Shown here: positions 8,157-19,104 of the stretch, piece after piece
Layout: the number at the start of each line of letters is the position of its first letter
Position numbering within the stretch: position 1 is the first letter of the stretch
NCBI RefSeq assembly: GCF_900112135.1
Contig: NZ_FOLC01000001.1
Coordinates: 310,001 to 374,000 of the forward strand
Reading direction: 5' to 3'
Length of the DNA: 64,000 bases
DNA from: Collimonas sp. OK412
GTDB lineage: Bacteria > Pseudomonadota > Gammaproteobacteria > Burkholderiales > Burkholderiaceae_D
Made by a program: the position numbers and the translations under genes
The notes under the pieces: model-generated
Told to the model about the DNA's origin: nothing
Seen by the model: only the letters and a program-made list of their open reading frames with translations
Databases searched by the model: none

Positions 8157-9023
8157 ATGGATTGGGACAACGCCCGGATTTTCCTCGGCATATACCGCGC
8201 CGGCACGCTGCGCGGCGCCGCGGCGCTGCTGCAGGTGGACCAGGCCACCGCCGGCCGCCGCCTGAACACCATGGAGCAGGTCTTGGGCGCGCGCCTGTTC
8301 TTGCGCACCCCGACCGGCTACGTGCCGACCCCGGCCGGCGAGCTGGCGTTTGCCGCGGCGGAGCGGATGGAGCATGCCGCCGACCAGTTGCAGCGGCAGA
8401 TGCAGGGCATTGACGATCGTCTATCCGGCGTGGTGCGGCTGGCAGCGACCGATACCATGGGCAAGCATTTCCTGATGGTCGCCATGCAGCGGCTGCATGC
8501 GGTGCATCCGGATATCCGGGTGGTGCTGAGCACCTCCACCCAGGTGTCGAACCTGACCCGGCGCGAAGCGGACCTGGCGGTGCGCACCATACGTCCCAGC
8601 AGCCCGGACCTGATCTCGCGCCACCTGACGCGCCGCGAGGTCGGCCTGTATGCAGCAAAAAGCTACCTGAAACTGCGTGGCGAGCCGCAACCCGATACGG
8701 CGCTGGCCGGCCATGACCTGGTGATCTACCAGCGCAGCATTTCACCCTCCCAGGGGGTGGCCTTGTGCGGCGAAGCTATCGGCAACGCCAAGGTGGCGAT
8801 GGAAGTCAATTCCGGCCTGATGATGATCGAAGCGGTGCGCGCCGGACTCGGCATCGGCGAACTGCCGACCCACATGGCCGACGGCGATCCGCTGCTGGCG
8901 CGGATCTGGCCGCAGCGCGCCGAAGCCTACGACATCTGGCTGGTGCTGCACGGCGACCTGAACCGTACGGCGCGGGTGCGGGCGGTGGCGGATGCGATTG
9001 TCGAAGTCTGCGGCGAAATGTGA
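8157..9023 (+). CDS. LysR family transcriptional regulator
   Basis: A 288-residue protein. The N-terminal winged helix is clear (WDNARIFLGIYRAGTLRGAAALLQVDQATAGRRLNTMEQVLGARLFLRTPTGYVPTPAGE), followed by a two-lobed periplasmic-binding-like effector domain from about residue 90. The ATG at 8157 is preceded by AGGGAG. It is divergent from the MFS exporter with a palindrome between them, the classic arrangement for a LysR regulator and its target. The effector is probably an exporter substrate but cannot be named. Confidence 0.9.
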   Translation: MDWDNARIFLGIYRAGTLRGAAALLQVDQATAGRRLNTMEQVLGARLFLRTPTGYVPTPAGELAFAAAERMEHAADQLQRQMQGIDDRLSGVVRLAATDTMGKHFLMVAMQRLHAVHPDIRVVLSTSTQVSNLTRREADLAVRTIRPSSPDLISRHLTRREVGLYAAKSYLKLRGEPQPDTALAGHDLVIYQRSISPSQGVALCGEAIGNAKVAMEVNSGLMMIEAVRAGLGIGELPTHMADGDPLLARIWPQRAEAYDIWLVLHGDLNRTARVRAVADAIVEVCGEM

Positions 9024-9045
9024 CGCCGCCGCAAAAATCGAATGA

Positions 9046-10128
9046 CTAGAATTTCAATGCCTTGAGATAACCGGTCAATTCCAGGTAGCCGCGTCCGACG
9101 CGCCGGCCGTTGCGGTTGACGGTCACCGCGCCTTCCCAATACACCGATCCGGTCGACAGCCGCGAATCGAGTTCCTGGTCATCCTGCAAAGGCGCCAGCG
9201 ACCATTCCGCGGTGCCGGCATGCAGCACCTGCTGCACCGGATAACTGGCGTCGGTGCGCGGCGAACGCCAGCTGCGCTGCGGCTGGAAGCTGACCTGCCC
9301 GGGCGCGAACTGGGTAACCTTGCCATCGGCGTCGCGCAGTGCGGCGTGCGCCCACAGCTTGCTGCCGTCGCGGCTGCGGATCTGGAACGCCATCAAGGCT
9401 GAACCGTCATCCAGGTTGGCGCCCAGCCAGTCCCAGCCGACAGCGTCGGCGTCCAGCACGCTGGTCGACCATTCGTGATCGAGCCAGGCGCTGCCGCTGA
9501 CCTCTTGCGCACGGCCGGCGCGCACCAGTTTGCCGCTGACCTGCAGCTGCGGCTCGCTATAGTAATAGCTGGCTTGCGCGGCTTGCGGTCCCTTGCGTGA
9601 ATAGCCGTGGTCGCCTTGCAGCATGGGCGGCTGGCTTGGCTTGAGGCTGAGCTGCAGGGTGAATTCATCGGCGGCGATGCTGGCCTGGTAGCTGCCGTCG
9701 GCGTTGCGCAGCAAGCGCCAGTCATCCACGGCGACATCGGTGTTGCCTTCCTTGGCGTAGGCCAGGCCGAAACCGGCGCGCGCGCTTTTTTGCGCATGCA
9801 GGAGCTTGCCCAGGTTGGGATCCGACAGCGCCGCATGAGCGATGATCAGCTGGCTAGGCGCAAAGGCGCTCGGATTGGCGCGGTCGTGCTCGGTGGCGGA
9901 ACGGAAGAAGGTCACCTGGAAGCCGATCGGCTTGCCGTCCGGCGTGGCCAGCCAGCCGGTGGCGTACCACCATTCGGTGCGGAAATCGGGGTGGGCGCCG
10001 CTGTCCTGCGGCAGCGCCAGCTGCCGTTCCGGCGTCACTTGCGCGAAGCGCGGCGGCGCAGCGAATTGCGGCGGCGCCGCCAGCAACAGGACGCTCAATA
10101 TCCAAAACCGGCAACAGCGAAAAAACAT
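9046..10128 (-). CDS. exported lipocalin-like (AttH/CrtC-fold) protein
   Basis: A 360-residue protein with a signal sequence (ILSVLLLAAPP) and the AttH/hydroxyneurosporene-synthase-like fold: FRTEWWYATGWLATPDGKPIGFQVTFFRS near the start, GSAWLDHEWSTSVL and GWDWLGANLDDGSALMAFQIR in the middle. The family name carotenoid 1,2-hydratase is often assigned automatically, but here the gene is coupled to an ABC exporter (its ATG overlaps the permease stop by one base), so a periplasmic lipid-handling partner of that transporter is more likely. The substrate is unknown. Confidence 0.85.
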   Translation of the reverse strand: MFFRCCRFWILSVLLLAAPPQFAAPPRFAQVTPERQLALPQDSGAHPDFRTEWWYATGWLATPDGKPIGFQVTFFRSATEHDRANPSAFAPSQLIIAHAALSDPNLGKLLHAQKSARAGFGLAYAKEGNTDVAVDDWRLLRNADGSYQASIAADEFTLQLSLKPSQPPMLQGDHGYSRKGPQAAQASYYYSEPQLQVSGKLVRAGRAQEVSGSAWLDHEWSTSVLDADAVGWDWLGANLDDGSALMAFQIRSRDGSKLWAHAALRDADGKVTQFAPGQVSFQPQRSWRSPRTDASYPVQQVLHAGTAEWSLAPLQDDQELDSRLSTGSVYWEGAVTVNRNGRRVGRGYLELTGYLKALKF

Positions 10129-12697
10129 CACCAATCCTCCCGTACCGAATGCAGCACATCGGCAGACACGGCGCGCAAGCCCGCCAGCAACGCCGTGGCG
10201 CCGGCCGACAGCAGCAGCAACAGCGCCACCGCCGCCAGTTCTTGCCATGGCATGTGCAGCTCCATGGTCCAGTGAAACGATTGCGGATTGACGATGAATA
10301 CCAGGATCAGGCTGATGGCCCAGCCCAGCAGGAAACCGACCAGCATCCCCAGCGCGGTCAGCAAACCGCCTTCCAGCGCCAGCATGGACAGGACCTGGCG
10401 CCGCGTGACGCCGACATGGCGCAGCATGCCGAACTCGCGCGCCCGCGCCAGGGTCTGGGCGGAAAAGGTGGCCGCCACGCCAAACAGGCCGATCACGATG
10501 GCGACGATTTCCAGCAGATAAGTGACGGCAAAGCTGCGGTCGAAAATCTTCAGCGTCTGCGCGCGGATTTCGCCCGGCTGGGAAATCTCCAGCGCGGCGC
10601 CGAACGGCAATTTGCGCAGCGCGCTGATCACCGTACCGGGATCGGCATCGCGCTGCAGCCTGAGCGCGGCGTCGGTGACTTCGGTGTCGCCGCTCAATCG
10701 CTGGTAATCCGCCAGGCGCAGCTGGATTGCTCCCGATTGCCGCGCATAGTCGCGCCAGACGCCGGCCACCGTAAAGCGGTAAGGATGGTTCGCCAGCGGC
10801 AGCGTGACCTGCTGTCCCAAGCGATAGCCATACAGGTCGACCATGGCTTCCGAGACCCAGATCGGCAAGCTGCCGGCGGCAATCGCGCCGGCCGGCAGCA
10901 GCGGGCCGACGATGGGCAGCGCGCGGGCCGGATCGGCGGCGTCGATGCGGCGTGCGATCAGTATCACCGGCGGCCGCGCCGGATCCAGCGTGAGCGTCGA
11001 GGTGCGCAGGAAATCGGCGCGCGCCACGCCTGGAACGGCCGCCAGCAAGCGCTGTTCGGCAGGCTGCATGGCGCCGGTTTCGCCGCTGACGGCGGAACGC
11101 GCATACAGGTCCGCCGACAGTAATTGCTGCATCCAGTCGTCAACCGATATGCGGAAACTGGCGACCATGATCGCCATCGCCACGATCAGGCTGAAGCTGG
11201 ACAGCACGCCGCCGAGCGCAATCGAGGCTTGCCCCGGCACGTTGGCCAGGCGCGCCAGCACCAGGGTCGTGAGCACGCCATGGCGGCGCCCCAGGCTGAA
11301 TCTTTGCAACGCAGAGAATGCCAGCGCCGCCACCCGCGGCATCAGCGTGATGCCGCCGACCAGCAGCAGCGCCACCGCGATGTAACCAAACACAGGCAAG
11401 CCGAACAGCGGCGGCAGCTGCGTCAGCAGCGCTCCCAGCAGCAGGCAGGCCAGCGCCGGCCAGGGTGTCGCCAGCGGCGCCAGCGCGGTTTCTTCGCTGC
11501 CGGACTTGAGCGCCGCCGCCGGATGCGCCCGCGACGCCTCCAGCGCCGGCGCCAGGCTGCCGAGCAAAGCGATGCCGCTGCCGAGCGCAAAAAAAACCAA
11601 CGCCGCCGGCAGGTCGAACTGCACGCTAGCCTGCACGCCGCGGAAATAGCCGCCGCCGAGGTCGCCGCCAAAAAAATGCAAGGCGGCGGCCGCCAGCGCG
11701 TATCCCAGCGCCAATCCAAGCAGCGCCCCGAGACAGCCCAGCAAAGCGCCTTCCAGCAATACCTGGCGCAGCAACTGGGCGCGCCGCCATCCGAGCACAC
11801 GCAGCAAGGCAAACTGCGAACGGCGCCGGATCACCGACAGCGCCTGGGTCGAGAACACCAGGAACGCGCCGGTGAACAACGCCACCAGGGCCAGTACATT
11901 CAGGTTGATACGGTAGGCGCGCGACATGTTGTTGTTGCTGCTCTCTTGGTCCTGGCCTGCCGATACCTGCAGATGCAACGGCAATTCGGCCTGCAGCGCG
12001 CGCCTGAACGCTTCGCGGTTGACGTCCGGCTGCAGCTTGAGGTCTATGCGCGAGAGCTGGCCGATGCGTCCGAAGCGCCATTGGGCGGCGCCGATATCCA
12101 TCACCGCGATCCGCTGCCCGGCGCGGGCGCCCGCCAGGCCGCCGGCCACCCGCAGGCTGACGCTGGCGGTGCCGTTGCGCAGCGCCAGCATCTGGCCCGG
12201 CCGCACCTGCAGCCATTGCTGGGCTGCCGGCGACAGGAAGATGGCGTCGTCGGCCAGGGTGTCGAACGGACTGCCGGAGTCGGCCATGCCGATCAGGTCG
12301 GGCGTGATGCGGGCGGCGCGGAAGGTGTCGATGCCAAGCACTTTCAGTGCGCCGGTCTTGCCCGGCAGCGTGACGTTGAGCTCCAGCACCGGGCTGGCTA
12401 TCGCCACGCCTTGCCGTTTTGCCAGTTGGGGATAGACGGCTTCGTCGAAGGTCCCCTGCACACCGCGCAGCTGCAGGTCGGACTGGCCGGACAAGCTCCT
12501 GGCGGCGGCCGAGAATTCGTTGAAGGCGGCGCCGTTGATCAGGTCTACCGCATAGCCGAGCGCGACGCCGAGCGCGATGGCGGCAATCGCCACCAGCGCG
12601 CGCACCGGGTGGGCGCGCAATTCGCCCAGCAGCAGCCAGCGCGCCAAGGTGCGCAGCGGATTGCCGGCGCCGGCGGCAGCTGTAGCGGCGGCAGGCG

Positions 12698-12701
<4 letters not shown>
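10128..12701 (-). CDS. ABC transporter permease, FtsX/MacB-like, double FtsX domain
   Basis: An 857-residue inner-membrane protein with a first membrane helix near residue 38, a periplasmic domain, and two FtsX-type blocks of three helices (about 270-400 and 730-850), plus helices in the middle. This 10-helix layout is that of permeases that move lipids or lipoproteins outward. Its start overlaps the ATPase gene stop by 4 bases and its stop overlaps the lipocalin-like gene start, so the three are a tightly coupled operon. Comparable ABC-permease-AttH sets exist in other proteobacteria; the cargo is unestablished. Confidence 0.9.
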
Positions 12702-13399
<698 letters not shown>

Positions 13400-13583
13400 G
13401 CAAGATTGTTTTATCGATTAGCTTAGATGTCGGCAGTGTAGAGGATTTTGCGCAATGACTCGGATTCCCCGGGCAAACCGTGCGCAAATCCGATAAGGAC
13501 CTGATCCCGCGACGACGCAGCCCGTTGCTGAAGGTAAATGGTCAGCAAAATGAAAATAATGTATCAAATGGTTGCAGAAAGTT

Positions 13584-13609
13584 GGAATAAACTCGTCATG
13601 CCGGACGTT
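13584..13609 (+). promoter_or_regulatory. candidate ECF-type promoter (GGAATAA element)
   Basis: GGAATAA at 13584-13590 followed after 15 bases by CGTT at 13606-13609, about 80 bases before the COG4315-type gene that leads the second ECF module. The same first word precedes the first ECF module at 3234. Suggestive of a promoter read by one of these sigma factors, not proven. Confidence 0.35.
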
Positions 13610-13687
13610 TAACTGCTATCCCAGCAATCATTCGCCCGGCTGGTTCTGAGCTGTATTTTTTCCCGACGATCATCCTGAGGAGGAATC

Positions 13688-14050
13688 ATGCGAAAACCCC
13701 TATTTCTGCTGCTGAGCTGCGCCGCTCTTGCGATACCCGCCCTGGCCGAAGCACCCAAGGCTGTCAATGGCAAGCTGGTGGATGACGAAGGCCGCACGCT
13801 GTATACCTTCGACAAAGATACGGTAGCAGGCAAGAGTGCTTGCGAGGGCGGCTGCGCCGCAAATTGGCCGGCGGCGCTGGCGGATTCCTATGACAAGGCC
13901 GCTGCCGACTGGAGTTTTGTGACAGCCGCCGACGGCAAGCGGCAATGGGCCTACAAGGGACATCCGCTGTACCGCTTTGCCATGGACAAGAAAGCCGGCG
14001 ATGCCAACGGCGACGGCAAGGGCGGCGTGTGGCACGCGGCGAAACCCTGA
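13688..14050 (+). CDS. exported COG4315-type small repeat protein
   Basis: A 120-residue periplasmic protein: signal peptide to about residue 20 (LALPA-like cleavage after LAEA), then two related halves, GKLVDDEGRTLYTFDKD with a CEGGCAANWPAAL stretch, and KRQWAYKGHPLYRFAMDKKAGDANGDGKGGVWHA. The pattern LYTFDKD...C...C...W and YKGHPLY is the hallmark of the secreted COG4315 family. The role is not established; homologues often sit with ECF sigma genes, as here, where the sigma gene follows after 55 bases. A strong AGGAGGAA box precedes the ATG. Confidence 0.85.
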   Translation: MRKPLFLLLSCAALAIPALAEAPKAVNGKLVDDEGRTLYTFDKDTVAGKSACEGGCAANWPAALADSYDKAAADWSFVTAADGKRQWAYKGHPLYRFAMDKKAGDANGDGKGGVWHAAKP

Positions 14051-14105
14051 GCAAACGCGGCGCGTATCGGCGACTGGCCTGGGTGCTAGAGAATGCAATG
14101 CCTTT

Positions 14106-14624
14106 ATGAGTTTTGAGGCCGACATGGTGGTCTGGCTGCCGGCGCTGCGGCGTTACGCCCGCGCGCTGACAGGCGATGCCGCATGGGCTGACGATCTGGT
14201 GCAGGACACGGCGGAGCGCGCCCTGAACCGATGGCATACCTTGCAGCCGCAAAGCAATGTGCGGGCGTGGCTGTTGACCATCCTCAGGCATTTGTATATC
14301 GACCAGCTGCGCAAGCGCCGCGAAATCGCCGTCGATGAAGATAGCGCGCCCTGGCGCACGATGGCGGCGCCGGCCGATGAAGTCGACGGCCTGTTCCTGC
14401 TCGACGTGCAGCGTGCGCTGTATCGCCTGCCGCTCGATCAGCGCGAAGTACTGTTGCTGGTCGGCCTGGAAGAGCTCAGCTATCAGCAGGTTGCGGCCAT
14501 CCTGGACATTCCGGTCGGCACGGTGATGTCGCGCCTGTCGCGTGCCCGGGAGCGTATGCGCTCTTTGTTGAAAGAGGACCCGGGCAGCAAACGGCCGCCT
14601 CTTAAAGTAGTCAGCAACAAATAG
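14106..14624 (+). CDS. RNA polymerase sigma factor, ECF subfamily (second)
   Basis: A 172-residue ECF sigma factor: region 2 around residues 10-70 (WADDLVQDTAERALNRWHTLQ, VRAWLLTILRHLYIDQLRKRR), region 4 around 105-155 (LPLDQREVLLLVGLEELSYQQVAAILDIPVGTVMSRLSRARERM). Neither the ATG at 14106 nor that at 14124 has a strong ribosome binding site, so the exact start is open. It lies between the COG4315-type gene and its anti-sigma gene, probably one transcript. Parallel to the module at 3290. Confidence 0.92.
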   Translation: MSFEADMVVWLPALRRYARALTGDAAWADDLVQDTAERALNRWHTLQPQSNVRAWLLTILRHLYIDQLRKRREIAVDEDSAPWRTMAAPADEVDGLFLLDVQRALYRLPLDQREVLLLVGLEELSYQQVAAILDIPVGTVMSRLSRARERMRSLLKEDPGSKRPPLKVVSNK

Positions 14625-14637
14625 CGAGAGACACGCC

Positions 14638-15420
14638 ATGAACGAAGAAACCACCTCCAAGCTGCCGGACCCGGACGAAGCACATTTGCAGATGCTGTCG
14701 GCATGGGTCGACAATGAACTTTCCGGCCCCGAGCAGGCTGCCGTCGCTGAGCGGCTGGCGAACGATCCGCAGGACAGCACTCGCGTCGCCGACTATCGGG
14801 CGCAGAATGCCGGTTTAAAAGCCTTGTTTGCGACGCCGCAAGATAACGTCCAATGTATTTTCCTGCCGCGCCGGACGCCTTGGTGGCGCAGTGCCGGGAT
14901 GGCTGGAGGCTGGCTGGCGGCGGGCTTGCTGTGCGGCTTGGCGTCCGGCTGGCTGAAGCCGTATCTTTTCAACGAGCAGCCGGCGTTCGCCAAGCGTGCC
15001 GACATTGCCTACGCGGTCTATGCGCCGGAGCAGCGGCATCCGGTTGAAGTTGCCGCTGCCGAAGAAGCGCATTTGATCAGTTGGCTGTCGAAGCGCCTCA
15101 ATCATCCGCTGGCGGCGCCATCGTTGCAGGAATACGGCTACACGCTGGTCGGAGGGCGCTTGCTGCCTGGCGAAGCCGGTCCGGCAGCGCAGTTCATGTA
15201 CCAGGACGGCGAGGGTGAGCGATTGACCTTGTACGTCACCGCCGTAGCCAAGGACGCCACGGCGTTCCAGCTGCTGCATGAGGGTAAGCGCAGCACCTTT
15301 TACTGGATAAGCGAGGGCATGGGATATGCGCTGTCCGGACAAACCTCGGTGGCCCGCCTGCGTTCCATGGCGATTGACGTGTGCAGCGCCTTGGGCGGCC
15401 ATCCCGAGGCTTGGCGCTGA
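14638..15420 (+). CDS. anti-sigma factor, membrane-anchored
   Basis: A 260-residue protein, 13 bases after the sigma gene. The N-terminal third is an acidic helical sigma-binding region (LQMLSAWVDNELSGPEQAAVAERLANDP) without the H-x3-C-x2-C motif of the first anti-sigma factor. One membrane helix lies near residues 84-105 (GMAGGWLAAGLLCGLASGWL). The C-terminal periplasmic domain contains GYTLVGGRLLPGEAGPAAQFMYQ and TFYWISEGMGYALSG, aligning in order with the corresponding part of the protein at 3820. Retains the ECF sigma until an envelope signal arrives (inferred). Confidence 0.85.
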   Translation: MNEETTSKLPDPDEAHLQMLSAWVDNELSGPEQAAVAERLANDPQDSTRVADYRAQNAGLKALFATPQDNVQCIFLPRRTPWWRSAGMAGGWLAAGLLCGLASGWLKPYLFNEQPAFAKRADIAYAVYAPEQRHPVEVAAAEEAHLISWLSKRLNHPLAAPSLQEYGYTLVGGRLLPGEAGPAAQFMYQDGEGERLTLYVTAVAKDATAFQLLHEGKRSTFYWISEGMGYALSGQTSVARLRSMAIDVCSALGGHPEAWR

Positions 15421-15424
15421 CCAC

Positions 15425-15451
15425 CCCGGCGCTGGCCGGGATCGGCTTTTT
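15425..15451 (+). terminator. terminator after anti-sigma gene
   Basis: CCCGGC (15425-15430) and GCCGGG (15435-15440) form a short GC stem, followed by a T run at 15447-15451. It sits right after the stop of the anti-sigma gene and would close the second ECF module. Confidence 0.5.
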
Positions 15452-15622
15452 CCAAAAAATATCGATGGAATAGCCGCACCGTCTCCTTCGTTTACATATC
15501 ACAGGCTGGCTTGGCGCCGGACTGCGTACCGTTCCGGTGTCGGTTGGCTGGGAGCAAGCCGATATTGCGGAGCGCCGGGTTTGCACGCGCCGTTACGTCG
15601 GGCATTTATTTAGGACGACATC

Positions 15623-16027
15623 ATGTATAACGAAATTCCTTTTGTAGTGCTATTGCTGGCCCTCTCCGCCTGCAGCTGGACGCAAGGCGGTTCGGACTAT
15701 GCCGGGACCGGCAAGCCGAGTTGCCAGAAATTGACGACCCAGGCCGAAATCAACGGCAAGACAGAGCCGGTTACCGGCGTTGCTTGCCAGCAAAGCGACG
15801 GCACATGGCAATTCATGCAAAACACCGACCGGCCATACTACGGTTATCCATATGGCTATTATTACGATCCCTGGTATTGGGGGCCGTTCGGCTTCGGCGC
15901 GGACTTTGTCTTCATAGACCGGGACCATCACCATCACCACTTTAACCACGGTTCGACGATGCATCAGAGCGTTGCGGCAGGTGCCGGCTTTCATGGGCAC
16001 GGCATGGGCGGCGGGATGCGCCACTGA
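15623..16027 (+). CDS. His-rich exported lipoprotein
   Basis: A 134-residue protein with a hydrophobic start and lipobox (LLLALSAC, Cys 17). The middle has two Cys (KPSCQKL, GVACQQSDGTW), typical of a small disulfide-closed domain, then a Tyr/Gly/Pro/Trp-rich stretch (YYGYPYGYYYDPWYW) and a C terminus with five consecutive His plus scattered His and Gly-Met. The tail suggests metal binding, which is inference only. A start box AGGACGAC precedes the ATG. Confidence 0.75.
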   Translation: MYNEIPFVVLLLALSACSWTQGGSDYAGTGKPSCQKLTTQAEINGKTEPVTGVACQQSDGTWQFMQNTDRPYYGYPYGYYYDPWYWGPFGFGADFVFIDRDHHHHHFNHGSTMHQSVAAGAGFHGHGMGGGMRH

Positions 16028-16186
16028 ACCGGTGCCGGGATGCGGCCTCGCCGCCATCGGATGGGGCCAGGCCGCGCCATGCTGCGGATGTTGCGCCGAT
16101 AAGCCTTCACAGAAGGCTGGAAGCGCACTATATTGAGACAAATAGCACATAATTCTCTGTCCACCTCATCCTGGAGGAGGATCGTC

Positions 16187-16657
16187 ATGTCGATTTCCGC
16201 CACATTGGAAGACTGCCTGCGCAGCAAAGGCAGTCATTACAAGATCCTGCATCATCCGCACACCCTCAGCAGCACCGGCACCGCAGAAGCGGCGCATATC
16301 CCGGGCGACCGCCTGGCCAAGACAGTGGTCCTGGAAGACGAGCATGGCTATGTGGCTGCGGTGCTGCCATCGACCTTTCACTTGCATTTGTCCGACCTGT
16401 GGGACAAGACCGGGCGGCACCTGGTGCTGGCCAGCGAAGACGAGCTGCGCGAGATGTTCAAGGATTGCGATGTAGGAGCGCTCCATCCGGTCTGCAGCGC
16501 CTACGGCATGCAAACCTATCTCGATGAAAGCCTGGCGCAACAGCCGGAAATCTATTTCGAGGCAGGCGACCACGAAGCCCTGATTCAGATGCAGACAGCC
16601 CAGTTCCTCGATCTCATGGACCAGGCGGAAAGAGGACGCTTCGCCCATCGGATGTAG
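16187..16657 (+). CDS. YbaK/ProX-type aminoacyl-tRNA deacylase domain protein
   Basis: A 156-residue protein of the YbaK/EbsC fold, which removes wrongly attached amino acids from tRNA (Ala, Ser or Cys from tRNA-Pro or others). Seen: HHPHTLSSTGTAEAAHIPGDRLAKTVVLEDEHGYVAAVLPSTFHLHLSDL, with the conserved Lys in LAKTVVL, and GALHPVCSAYGMQTYLDESL near the end. A strong GGAGGAGG box decides the start at 16187. Freestanding; the tRNA substrate is not determinable here. Confidence 0.85.
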   Translation: MSISATLEDCLRSKGSHYKILHHPHTLSSTGTAEAAHIPGDRLAKTVVLEDEHGYVAAVLPSTFHLHLSDLWDKTGRHLVLASEDELREMFKDCDVGALHPVCSAYGMQTYLDESLAQQPEIYFEAGDHEALIQMQTAQFLDLMDQAERGRFAHRM

Positions 16658-16774
16658 GACGCCGACGCACTGCATGCACACCGCTCGCGCGGTTCGCCGC
16701 ACGGCATCGGCTGTGTGCGACGCAAAATAAAATGCTGGCAGGCCATAAAGCACGCCGGCGCTAAAGTGAGCTAA

Positions 16775-18043
<1,269 letters not shown>

Positions 18044-18045
18044 CC

Positions 18046-19104
18046 ATGGCCGCCCAGAAAGACGCCAAACCGGCGATGGCGCAGACGACTACGCCGATGA
18101 CGATGATCCAGGCGCTGCGTTCGGCGATGGACGTCATGCTCGAGCGCGACAGCAATGTGGTTGTTTTCGGCGAGGACGTAGGGTTCTTTGGCGGCGTGTT
18201 CCGCTGCACCGAAGGTTTGCAGGCGAAGTACGGCGCTTCGCGCGTATTCGATGCGCCGATCTCCGAGGGCGGGATTGTCGGCGCAGCCGTCGGCATGGCT
18301 GCCTACGGTTTGCGGCCGGTGATCGAGATCCAGTTCGCCGACTACTTTTATCCGGCCTCGGACCAGATCGTCTCCGAGGCGGCGCGCCTGCGCTACCGTT
18401 CGGCCGGTGAATTCACGGCATCGATGACGATCCGCATGCCCTGCGGCGGCGGCATCTATGGCGGCCAGACCCACAGCCAGAGCCCGGAAGCCTTGTTCAC
18501 CCATGTCTGCGGCTTGCGCACGGTGATGCCATCCAATCCGTATGACGCCAAGGGCTTGCTGATTGCATCGATCGAAAATGACGATCCGGTGATCTTCCTG
18601 GAGCCGAAGCGTCTGTACAACGGTCCGTTCGACGGCCATCACGACCAGCCGATGGTGCCGTGGTCCAAGCATCCGCTGGGCGAGGTGCCGGACGGCTATT
18701 ACACCGTGCCGCTTGAATCTGCGGCGATATTCCGTCCCGGCGCCGAGCTGACGGTGATTACCTACGGCACCATGGTATTCGTATCGGCAGCCGCCGCGCG
18801 CGAGACCGGCATCGACGCCGAGATCATCGATTTGCGCAGCCTGTGGCCGCTCGACCTGGAAACCATCGTCGCCTCGGTCAAGAAGACCGGGCGCTGCGTG
18901 GTGGTGCACGAAGCCACGCGCACCAGCGGCTTCGGCGCGGAATTGACGGCCTTGGTGCAGGAACATTGTTTCTACCATCTGGAGGCGCCGATCGAACGTG
19001 TCACCGGCTGGGACACGCCTTATCCGCACGCCCAGGAATGGGCTTATTTTCCCGGTCCGGCCCGCGTCGGGGCTGCCTTCAAACGCGCGCTGGAGGCAAG
19101 ATGA
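18046..19104 (+). CDS. bkdA2: branched-chain 2-oxoacid dehydrogenase E1 beta subunit
   Basis: A 352-residue transketolase-like subunit, partner of E1 alpha in an alpha2beta2 tetramer. Visible blocks: TMIQALRSAMDVMLERDSNVVVFGEDVGFFGGVFRCTEGL, FDAPISEGGIVGAAVGMAAYGLRPVIEIQFADY, and the C-terminal transketolase domain with VITYGTMVF, EIIDLRSLWPLD and TGRCVVVHEATRTSGFGAE. The start lies 2 bases after the alpha stop; the E2 gene start overlaps its stop by 4 bases. Translation coupling is likely throughout. Confidence 0.93.
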   Translation: MAAQKDAKPAMAQTTTPMTMIQALRSAMDVMLERDSNVVVFGEDVGFFGGVFRCTEGLQAKYGASRVFDAPISEGGIVGAAVGMAAYGLRPVIEIQFADYFYPASDQIVSEAARLRYRSAGEFTASMTIRMPCGGGIYGGQTHSQSPEALFTHVCGLRTVMPSNPYDAKGLLIASIENDDPVIFLEPKRLYNGPFDGHHDQPMVPWSKHPLGEVPDGYYTVPLESAAIFRPGAELTVITYGTMVFVSAAAARETGIDAEIIDLRSLWPLDLETIVASVKKTGRCVVVHEATRTSGFGAELTALVQEHCFYHLEAPIERVTGWDTPYPHAQEWAYFPGPARVGAAFKRALEAR

